Below are positions 1-11,928 of a stretch of DNA of 64,000 nucleotides, piece after piece. A program made the translations under genes and the position numbers. This DNA is from Paraspadella gotoi (lineage: Eukaryota; Chaetognatha): the NCBI GenBank assembly GCA_051294375.1, contig CM119266.1:3166030-3230029 (forward strand), written 5' to 3'. The notes below the pieces were generated by a model. It was given only the letters and a program-made list of their open reading frames with translations, was not told the origin of the DNA and made no database searches. How positions within the stretch are numbered: the first letter of the stretch is position 1; the number at the start of each line of letters is the position of its first letter.

Positions 1-215
1 ATTATTAATAGATAATTAAAGAAATTATTCAAAATTAGTTCAAGTCTCATAGTATTTCTCAAAACTCAAAAGATAATATACCAAAATTACCCATGATTCA
101 AATTCATAAAAAAGTGAAATTTTGTCTTAAATTTAAAAGACTATTTTGTCCGCCTCTAAACACTCTCTCTCTCTCTCTCTCTATCTCTATCAATCTCATT
201 TAATTTATCCAACAG

Positions 216-289
216 GTTATCGTTGTCGAGTTGGAAATACTGACGCCGAAGGAAGGATGATCATGTTGGATCTCCTTTGCCATGCAAAA
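216..289 (+). CDS. M17 aminopeptidase exon with NTDAEGR signature
   Basis: Acceptor AG at 214-215 after a pyrimidine-rich run; donor GTGAGT at 290. The frame reads YRCRVGNTDAEGRMIM then LDLLCHAK and ends in phase 0. It holds the M17 signature with the metal-ligand Asp and Glu and the catalytic Arg. The exon opens with the last two bases of a codon begun in an exon outside the window. Confidence 0.93.
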
Positions 290-3200
290 GTGAGTCATAC
301 CTTTCTTGGCCTCATTTCTTTTCATATTCCCTGAAAGTGATTTTAACTTAGATATTTAACTTTTATCTCTTGATGTTTAATAAAATTTAACTCTAACCAT
401 ATCCCAAAACCTAACCATATTTATAATCTATAAGCGTAATCCCTAAATTTAATTTCTCGATCATTAACCCTTAATCCTTAAACAAATCTTTAACCAAATA
501 TGGCCATAGATAGATACCTACCCTCAGAGCCTGTTTATCTTTCTACATATTTTTTAGGCAAGCAGAGTTAACCTTTTATAATATAAATTCTAATTAATAA
601 GTTAATAATTTCGCTTGCAAGCCGTTGTGAAATTTGAAAGAAGGAGTCTCTTCTTGGAACTCTTGACATTTTATTGTATCATAAAATCTTTTAAATACGA
701 AAATTATACACTGATAAATTAATTCACATTAGATATAAAAAACAGACGTTTCCTTTCAATAAATCGATTTACAAACTTTTTGACTTTTATGAAACAAAAA
801 AGTTTTATAATGACGTCATAAATTATCACTTAATGCAAATCTTACTACGTAGCAGAAAATCGAGTTTTGAATAATATTTTAAATTAGCTATTGAGAGCGC
901 TAGTTAAATAAACAAGTTTGAGCAAACAATGTCGGATCTGCCTACGATAATTTAGCAGTAAGTCTGTTTGGGTTAGTAAGAGCTCTTATGGTCCTTGGAA
1001 CGCCCTAGAATAAAACAAAAAATGTCCCTTTTTATACTAATAGTGAACCAATCAGAAACTAGAGTTGGCTATCAAATTGAAAATTGACTAATCAGGGACT
1101 GGGATTGATATCGAATTGAATTGATATTGAATCAGGAACTGGAATTGATATTCTATAGTGTCAATCTTTGTGCACTAGGACCAATTTTTATAGCTAATAA
1201 CCATTAAGATAGTTTTTGCTAGGTAAATAGAAGCAGAGCAGCATGACGCGTTGCTATGGGGCAATTTTTTAGTAACCAAATAGGACAATCATCAACTCTG
1301 ATTGAGAGGCAAATTAATGTTATTTAAAATTCATTTCTACAAAGTCGGTAATCAGATGGAATGTCTGATGAATGTGACAAGAAAATCCATAAATAAATAA
1401 AGAGAGAAAAATAATTAATAAGGCGGAACAGGTTACAAACTAACAGAAGTCCGGTATAAATTTTGTTAATGTGTTTATCAAAATACTATATAAGGTCAAA
1501 TCTTTTTAAATAAATTTCAATTTTTTTAACGGATTCTGATAGAGCTTGAAAAGTTAGATGAAGGTTATTATTACAACAATTTGAAATCTTAATGATTTAT
1601 CTATAAAAATTAACAAAAACTATATAATTTAATGAATGATGATGATGATTATGATGATTTTTTAAAGTTTTTTTAAATTTTAGCCCATTTATCATTAAAA
1701 TTGATGAGATTTGTAGTACTAACCTTTATCTAACTTTTTAATCTTTATAAAAATCCATTTTTAAAAATTTAAATCTTTTAAAAAAAATTTTAAGCATTTA
1801 TTATATATTGTGAAAATAAAAATTGTTAAAATGCTTCCATGCATGAGAAAAATTAATTTAATCAAACTCTAACATCATAAGTCAATTTGGTTATAAAAGG
1901 ACAAAAAACTTTTATTGCAGACTTTTTCATATTGTAAAAAATGTTAAATTCTGGCCCACCTTAATAACTTATGATAACTAGATCATAACATTATGAATAA
2001 TAACAGATTTCTAAATTAATCAATGAAAAAAATTATCAATCAATCATTTAACCAAATTAACAATCAATCAATCAATCAATCAATCAGAAAAATATAGAGA
2101 GAACAACTTTTAAAAATTGAAATAAATGTGTCTTTTGGTTTTCTAATTTAAACTCTTTTCCACTCCTATGATTCTATAAAAAATTCATATCGTGCTAGAT
2201 TCCATACTTTCCTACCCACACACAAATTTTCATTTCAATTCATTAATCCAATTTTTAAATATAATAATCATGAGTAAATATATGTATAAAACTTTAAGTA
2301 AATGTGACTCTTGTTTTTCCAATTTAAACTCATTTCCACTCGCACGATTTCATCGAAACTTTATATCCAGCTCAATCATACACTTTCCTACCCACACACA
2401 AAGTTTCATTCCAATCCATCCATGCAATCACGAGTAATTGGAGTTTTTTGCTAAGGGGGGACGGAGGGATGGACGGACGGATGGATGGACGGACAGACAT
2501 ACAGAAAGACAGACAGACAGACAGACGGACGAACCGACATTTTTTTTTGCATAATTTATCATAAATCAAGGGTCTGATATGATAATAAAAGTTTACCGAC
2601 AAGGATTTTGGGGTGGACCGATGGACCGACAAAGTGAATTATAGAGTCGGATATATAAAAAGAAAAATCAAAACTGGACAGAAGGAAAAGATAAAAAAAT
2701 ATGTGTTATATTTATTAAAAGATCAGGTTTTGTGATGACATTAAATCATCCATTGCTGATAAAAAATTTCTTAATAAGTATGTCTTTATAAGTTGAACAA
2801 CATATTTGTCAAATTCAATCCTTTCTTTGAAGCAGACGCTCAGGAAATTACTAATTAACTTAATCAAAGCGTAAACTGGTGCATATTTTTCAAATCCCAC
2901 TTTCTGTTGCACTTTTTACTTTTAGTTCGTCAAAGGTCTTCATTATTGTAAACATGCGAAATAGTTGAGACGTTTCATTACCCGAAAAATAGGGTATATT
3001 TGCTGTTATTACCGCTTGAACTGCTCCACATAACATCACGTGCAAAATAACCGCGATTATTGTGATCAACATTTTTACAGATATCGTAAGACTGGAAATT
3101 AAAAATATTCTAAACAATAATGAAGATATTATGGAGTAAATTACGTATAGATTTTCATTCATTGTTATCAGAGTAGCAAATCTCTAGTAATATCATAGTT

Positions 3201-6200
3201 TAACATAGTCGAATATTCAGGGTCAGGAGTAGAAAAATTACAAATTTCTAAAGTAGATTTAAATACTTTTTGCATCAGAGACTTTTTCCAATGCGGAAAA
3301 TAGAATACAACAAAATACGGAACTAAAACAATAAATGCAATAATCCATTTTAATTTGCTATGAAGCAATTTTATGGTGAACTTGTTTAAAAACAATGAAA
3401 AAAATATCGCCATGATAACTAAAAAATTATTTGAAATAAGGCTTGCATAAATGTATGTTTCAACATGTGTTTTAATTATTTTTTTGTTCCAAAGTTCTTG
3501 TGAAATAGAGGAAAGATTAAAAGGTCTTTTACCTCTAAATATTAAAAATCTTGACCATTGATATTTTTGAATTGAATATTGATTTCCATAATTTTCATCT
3601 ATCAAAAAATTTGTAATATATAGTAAATTTATATGCTTAATAAAATAATATAAATTCATATAAGAAAAAAAGCAAAGAATCCCAAGTAAAATCGTTGGAA
3701 AACAAAAATTAAACCATTGTTTAGCCAATGAAAAATTTAGTATAGTGTATATCAAGCTCAATACCAAATCAAGAAAAATAAGAATCATTATCATTCCATA
3801 ACAAGGTGAAAGTAATAGATAGTTTCCAACCCTATAATCTGAAACTTGTCCACGAACATGTTTGAATAGATTAAGTTTTTGCAAATTTATTTCCCACGCT
3901 TTGTATTCTTTTTCATTATTAATTTTATCATTTTTTGTCAAGACTCTTTCCCAGTGATTTTTATTGCTTAATATTCCTTTAATTTTCAATCGTTGAAAAG
4001 AGTGAAAGCGATTATGAAAGCGATAATGATAAAAATAAAGACTTATCTTTGGCGACTTATCATTCATGATCCTCGATATTCCCCACATTCCTGTTTCCTT
4101 TAAAACATGTCTGCTTATTGTGTTTTGCTTGTCAAAATACAGTAACATCGACACAACAAAAAAGTTCAAACATGGCAACATTGTTACACGAAGGACCTCG
4201 GCTTTTTCCCAGGTTTTCTTTGGAACAAAAACAAATTTTGTAATGTTTTTTGCTATTATATAAATTTCGAGAGGAGTGAACAGGCGCAACAATAACAGAG
4301 GAGTAAGGATCATGAACCAAAGAGAATACGTGATAGCTTTCCAAATGATAAAGTAGAGAAATATAGCAGAGCCGTACACGCCCTGCGCGATTCCAAAAAA
4401 AGATCGAATCACATGAAATATTTTTTTTGAATTATCTCGAATGGGGCCATAGTGACGGTTGTAAATGGCAATTTTGGAAATGCTGATCGTGGACAAAGCG
4501 ATTGAGAGCAGAGAGTAATAAGATTTAATCGGCCACCGACAACGAGTCTCAAAACGAAAGTTCAAGTTGGATCCGCTTCGTCCTAAGCCAAAAGTCTCAC
4601 CCCCAGAATATTCACACTCGCAGCTGATATTAGTTTCAGCCAATGAGTCATTTGTCAGAATGTAAACTAAGTACGATAGGGCAGAGATGATATAAAAGAA
4701 ACAAAAAAGTCCCATCTTGGAAACCTGCACTCCCTGTGATGGGTTAGCAAAATCCGGTAAAGGCATTTTTTTTAAAGTGGTTAAAGTTTTTAAAAAAATT
4801 TCTGAACTTACCTCCTAACCAAAAACTTAATTTTTACTAATTTCACATAAAATTATATAGTTATACAAGGTAGTGAATCAAAACTTAGAATAGTATTTAC
4901 CATCACGATTCTTTATAGGCAACAAGTTAATCGAATGTCTTTTAACATAATTAAAGTAATCCACTGATGTTTCTCTTTTGATAAAGGTTTTATTTTCGTC
5001 TTTTTATTACGTCTCGGAATCTGCTTCATCAGCCACATTTAAAATTCATTATGTCTCTGCTACCCACCAAATATTGTCGGCCTCCGTCGGTCCCACCTCA
5101 ACAAATCCTTGTCTGGTAAAGATGCGCTCGCATCATCTTACTCATCTCGACCTCTCATCGACCTTCTTTTCTGTTGTTAATCAATAAACTGCTAAATACA
5201 AGACTGTACTTGATTAATCAAAATAATTAATCCAGTTAATTTAATCAAACTTCAGCTCAATTAATTAATAACTAATGTTAAAATTAATGCTCGGGTCCGA
5301 ATTAATCAAATTAACTTATTCAAATGCCATTTCACCAATCAATTATTATTTATGTTTTATCTACTTAATATAACCTTACTATTTAATCAATCAATTTATT
5401 TAATCAAATTAATTCAATTACTTTATTCCATCATCAATCTACAGTCATATTAACTTTTCCATCGTCGGCCATCCAATCATCATCATCGTTGCTTTTGTCG
5501 TGGTCAGTGACAAAAAAACCTTAAAACAAACTTTTCAGATCAAATTAATTAATTTATTAATTAAAATATTATTTTAGTTTATATAGTTTGTAATAATTAA
5601 TTAATTGATTACCGCTAATGATCGTGGGCAGATCCGACATTGTTTGTTCTAACTTATTACAATATGCTGCGCTTCTAAAAAGAATATAACATTGGTTGAA
5701 TTTGCTCTGCGCCGGTTAATGTTCCCTAGCAGTATGTTATATTAATAAGAAGGCTATTGAGAATAGGAATAACTACTATTCTAAGTCGTGCGCTCAAGCC
5801 CGAGTCGATTAGGGCCGCTACTAATTATGTTAATGTTCCCTAGCAGTATGTTATATTAATAAGAAGGCTGAAGAGTCCCTGAGCTTTGGATCAGGCTGTA
5901 ACACTGTGTTACAGGCGGGTTAAGCGCCCCGTCACTCTTAACTGCTAGGCGGCCACCGGGCTAGAACCCCAGACCTTTGGGTTGGGAGCGGAAAAACTTG
6001 CCTCCGGCACCAATGGCCACTGATGAATGGTTGGTGGATTTTAGTCCACCATACATCCCCCCCTCCCGTAGGGAGAAGTCTGTTGCGTCTCTTCAGTGAA
6101 TTGTTGTTGTTAGTGGAAAGTGCGTCACCCAATTGAGCATGCGTCTGATGTGTTCTGTGGCGGAAAGTGCATCGCCAGGTTGAGCATGTCGCTCTGAAAG

Positions 6201-9200
6201 TGTTGTTGTTGCTGTTGTGTTCGGAAGTCGGGCTTCACCGAATGAAGAGACAGAATTGTTATTATTAGCTGACGCAGAACCATTCAATATAACAGTCCTC
6301 TGACTTTCGGATTGGCAGGCGTAACACTGTTGTTACAGGCGGTAAGCGCCCGTCCCGTCTAACTGCTAGCTGCCTAGGAAGAACCGCCGCCTTTGGGTTG
6401 GGTAGCGAATAACTTGCCTACGGCACCATGGCCACTGATGATGGTCTGGTGATTTTAGTCCACCATAGAGCTATTGAGAATAGAGAAACTACTATTACTA
6501 AGTCGCGCCAAGCCCGAGTGATAGGCCATTTATAAGGATGCTGCAGGTAGTAATTGTAGCATACCCAAAACCAACAATATGCACGCTAGTAGTACATTTC
6601 TAAGCTGAAAGGAAAATTCTAAAGAGAGCAAATGAAGAACTTCATTTAGAAATATTTACGAGGACATAATATCTTTACTATCCTATGGCCATTAAACTGC
6701 TACAGTTTAACAAGACCTATTTTAACCTCAATTAATAAAAGCAATTTTAAGATGCTGTAAAAACTTTTTTTTTTCTTAAGTTCACACTGTAGTGGCCACT
6801 CTGGTTGAGTGCCATATCTGTGATCTTATGAAATCAATAACAGATGTAGTTGGGACTCTCTGTATAAAATATCAAGCAAATCGCTTCATAAAATCTACTG
6901 CAGCTTCAGATGAAAGATAAATACTTCCTTATATTTTTGTTTCTGGACAAAAATCCATTGCTGCATTCTACTATATTGTTCTTAGATTCCATTTCTTGAC
7001 ATGTATAAAGAGCCAATACTCTCAACAAAGGGGATTGTTGTACACAGCTAAACAAGTTTGAGCAAAAAATGTTGGATCTGCCCATGATCATTATCTGTAA
7101 TTAATTAATTAATAATTAATTAATTCAAGTTAATTAATTAATAATTAATTAATTCAAGTTAATTAATTAATAATTAATTAATTCAAGTTAATTAATTAAC
7201 TAGGCAATTAATTAATTTGATCCGAAATGTTTGTTTTGATTGATTAATTAACTGATTAATTAATTATTGATTAATTAATTATTGATTAATTAATTAACTA
7301 ATTGATTAATTAACTGATTAATTATTTGATTAATTAATACATTGTGGCGGTATATTCACACCTCCTCACGTCCACCATCGTTCAGCCAAATCCATTGGCT
7401 GAGAGGGGGAACACACCATCCCAGGCGTAGTGTTCCATCCACAGTCCTAACGACATCCCTCTGCGTTGGCAAAGCGAGACCAGTCTAGGGTAACCGCGCT
7501 AGTGACTGGAGGCGTCAATGAGGGTCGGAAGCCCCCAAAGCCAACAGTGAGATGTGTGGACGTATGGTGGTGTGAATATAACGCCATAACATCTTGCATT
7601 TACATTTAATATAAAAATATAAAGAAGCATAGTCAATTAGTGAAACAGGTTTTTTGTTTTGTCCATTTAAACTCATTTCCACTCAGACGATTCCATCGAA
7701 ACTGGATTTCCAGCTTTATCACACATTTCCCTAACCACGCACAAAACTTTGTTCCAATTCATCCATCCAATCAATTGGTGTTTTTTGCTGAGGTGGGACG
7801 GACGGACAGACAGACGGATAGACAGACGGACGGACGGACATCGTTTATTTTGCATAATTTATCACAATTCGATATTCTGACATGATATATGTGGTTGCCC
7901 GACAATATTTAGGGGGTGTTTTAAAGGGGGAGACCGATATGAGGAGGCCCGGGTTAGGGTTGAGGGAGGCCCGTGGTTGACTCGTCAAAGGCGGTTAGGG
8001 TTAGGGTTGAGGTATGGAGATGTACAGGAGGCCCGGGCCTGAGTTAGGCTTAGGGTAGAGGCAGGGAGTTGGGGTTAGGGTTGGGGGCGGGGCCTGTGGT
8101 TGACATGGCGAAGGCGGTTAGAGTTAGGGTTGATGCACTTTTTTGTTTCTTTTATATCATCTCTGCCCTACCGACATAGCCTTTCGGCACAGTTTTATCA
8201 TCATGAAAAATGTTGTAACGGAGACACAACTCTGTACCAAAGAACTAGTTCAGTTTTCTAGATGGTCAAATGTTCACTCTCTTTGTCTTTCTCTCTCTTC
8301 CTCTATATATAAACTATGCAAAAAAAATCTTAAAAGCATAAGGATCGAGCCGCTTTTGATAGTAACCAAATATTGATGCATGATAACAAATATTGACTGC
8401 GATGGCAATAACCAATATTGACTGCGATGATAAAAAATGACTGATGTATGATAATAAAATGATTGATACGCGATGATAGTCTATTTATTGATATGATTGA
8501 TAATCAATTTCATTGATAATGATAGTCATTCATGATGCGATGATAATATGCATTGACGACATGAATCATATCAGCGTAAATAAAACAAACAAATACGTGT
8601 ATGAGTGAAAAGAGAGAGAGAGAGAGGAGAGAGAGAAGAGAGAGAGAGAGAGGCTGGACAGTTTTCCCCGAACGAAACGCATTATAGGTCTCTCTCGTTT
8701 ATATAAAGAATATCAGAAATTTTTATATATTGTATGAAAAAAAGCGGGGAATAATGGCGATAATAAAATTTTTAGAAGGAAAAAAATAATCAGAATTTAT
8801 CAAAAAACGAACGATACGCAAGAGTATAGTAAAGAGAGAAAAGACAGAATGAGAGATAGAGAGAGAGAGAGGAAAGAGAGAGGAGAAAAGAAGCTGAACA
8901 GACGCTGCATTGGCGAACTCGTTAAACTGCGTCGCCAAATTAAATGATACTTTTAACCTAGTATACTAATTTGATATTGCAGGTATACTATAATCTAAGT
9001 TAGCATATTCAATAAATATAATGGATGGAAATTCAAACAAAAATCTTGAATCGATATGAACACAAAGAAATGACACACATTTCAACTTCATCACTGCCAC
9101 CTAATGGAACTTGATAAATAGATACATTGTTTGGTAGTAACAAACATCCGCGAAAATAAGGCAGTAAAAAAATGATCGGCAATATACGCATACAATCGCG

Positions 9201-11890
9201 ATATTCAAATTGTGAAAAAAATTAGGTTTTCGATCAACAACATTGGACAGATATAAAAAGATTTCTCTGCAATGAAAACTCGGTATTAAATATGCTATCT
9301 TGCTATTATATTTTTTTTCTTTAATAACAATCATGTTAGCGACGGAGAGAATGGGAGAGAAGCGTAATTTTTGACGTATGATTATCTACAACTTTTCTAA
9401 AATAAATCATGAAAATCTTGATGTAATTGGATACATTGTAGATAAAAAGTTTTAGAAGGGAAAAAATAATCATAATTTTTCTAAAACGAACGATCAGCAA
9501 AAATCGTACACCAGAAGGAAGAGAATGAGAGAGAGAAAGCAAGAGAGAGTTACAGAGGAGACTCACAGAGAGCACAGAGAGAAACAAAAGCTGGACAACT
9601 GCTGGAAGGCCGCAGTAACGCAGAGAACTGACTCGTTCTTAAAAGAGAAATAATTTTAAGAATAGAAAGCAAAAATATTAAATTGTTTACAATTAGAAAT
9701 TTCCATTTTTCCAATCGTGCTTTAAAAGATTAATTATATGATAAATAGATATACTTCTATTAAAAAATCCTTGATTCCCATTTTAAAAATTATATACACA
9801 ATTTTAATTCATCTTCAATATTATCATTAAATGCTAATTTATTAGATAAAGCATCTATATACTAAGTTGATTAAATGATTCTAATCGGCTCAGTTGCAAG
9901 CAGATAAATCATAATGAAAGTGTAAGATCAAGACCATAAAATATACTTTTATCCAATGTAATTATTAAGCAATAATTGGCAGCTATTTTGAAGAACATAG
10001 AATGAAAAGACATATAGAGATATACTTATCAAGCTAATACGAACTATGGAATTTGAGTTTTTTTGTAGTTTTTTCTCAAAAACTTTTATCATTCAATTTA
10101 TAGAATTTTTTTTATTTTTTTCATAATAGCGAATGGAAGGAAGAAAAGAAAAAAATCATATCCGTATAAGCAACTAAAAACTAGTGTTTTCTATTATACT
10201 ATAAGCGTGAGAGTTACACTTATTCTGAATACCGACTTGACGAGACTACGGTCACAAAAAGAAGCAACTCCTAAATATTCTATAGAGCCCTTGACCCGGC
10301 TTCCGCGCGGTCAGGCTCGACTAAAAAACAGGGGCTGTCCAATTTAGTCGGGCAAGATACTTTATTTTATAGTCTTTTGCGTTGTGCCCAATGTTTATGA
10401 TATGTAGTGATCGGACTAATCAAACTCGGCACGTAAAACAGACCAATCGTTTTTATCGAGCCATGACCGTGCGAGAGCCGGTCAGGGCTCAGTTATGTTC
10501 GGTTAACTTCTTCGTGGATGTAGTCGTCGTCTCGTCCGATCGATCCGTCCGGTCACGTTAGTTTCTATAAAAAAACTACTACGTCTTTATAGTTTGCCTA
10601 CCGTTTTTAAATAAAAATTATTAGTAATTAGATGAAGTGTTTTACAAAAGTGTGGCGATTCATAGTAATGTTAAAAATTTAGAATGGCTTCTCATTGAAA
10701 TAGCTTGCTGACTATTTCATTATTTACATTTGGATTTAAGTGATTTTTTGTTATATTTCGCACTTCATATTTGTTATCTGCCATATGCAAATAGCATTAT
10801 AGTACTACATTATTAAGTACAAATTAGTATATAGAAATGCTTTAAATCTAATTTACATTATTCGTATAATAATGATTAAGATGAAATCAGAAAGATTCTT
10901 TTGAAAATCAGATATAAAATGGGATCAAAGGAATTTTAATGAGAAGCTATATCTTATTTTAATAAAATAAGAAATAAAATCTTTTATTTTATTTTTTTCC
11001 TCTTTTTTCTTCAATCGAGTTCATGCTCGCAGTGACTGTACAGCGGTTTCTAGCAGCTGTCCAGCTTGTCTGCTCTTTTCCTGCTCTCTCTCTCTCTCTG
11101 TCTTTCTCTCTCTGGACAATCGTTCGTTTTTTTGAAAAATTCTTATATTTCTTTCCTTTCTAAAAACTTATTACGCCATTCTTTTTTTTTAATACAAAAT
11201 CTCCAAATCTATCATCAACATTTTTCGTGATTCAGTTTTAGACAGAAAGGAAAAATAACTTATAGATGCATGAGCAATGTCATATTGAGATATCAACTTG
11301 TTGTGACAGGGTAGGCGATTCCCTCTATTATATCCGGCAATTGCGCGGATTAATATAAATAAAATTTTTTTTAATATAATAATATAATAATATATAATAT
11401 AAAAAATATAACAATCTAAAATTTCATTCAAGATTAAAATTTTTCAAGATGAGGAAATAAAATTTATTTTAATAAGTAAAAAAAATATTTGGAAGTCAAA
11501 AATATCATAGTCGTTAACTGATTATTGTCAACTATATATTTTGTTAATAGAGATTATAATTTTTTGACCGTTATTATTGAAAATAGTTATCGCGACGAGT
11601 TTTCATTTCAAACAATCAATATCAATCTCATTCATTTTCAATAATATGCAAAAAAATAAGGTTTTCAACCTCATTTTGAACTAGATGAACAAAAGACTTC
11701 AGTCTTATTTCAATTGAAAAAAAAATAGAAAGTTATATAAAGTTAAATAAAACAATTTTATTTTTATCACGCCACTTTTTTCTTAATACAAAACCCCAAA
11801 TTTATTTCTGAGATTTTCGTGGATTTTTTTTTCCTTCTAAAAACTTTTATTATTATTTTATTATTCTTTCTATATTTCTCTCTCAATCAA

Positions 11891-11928
<38 letters not shown>

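Larger units (their letters stand above)
5622..7092. mobile_element. Composite element with inverted 40 bp ends
   Basis: The ends are inverted copies of TAATGATCGTGGGCAGATCC (left, 5615-5655) and TAATGATCATGGGCAGATCC (right, reverse complement of 7045-7092). Inside are the two SINE-like copies and a module at 6470-7060 that recurs, degraded, at 44490-45300. Confidence 0.45.

Noticed and set aside
5880-6050. Possible tRNA gene
   Set aside because: Only T-arm-like and one other stem are present, no acceptor-stem pairing, and the sequence recurs as part of a longer dispersed repeat.
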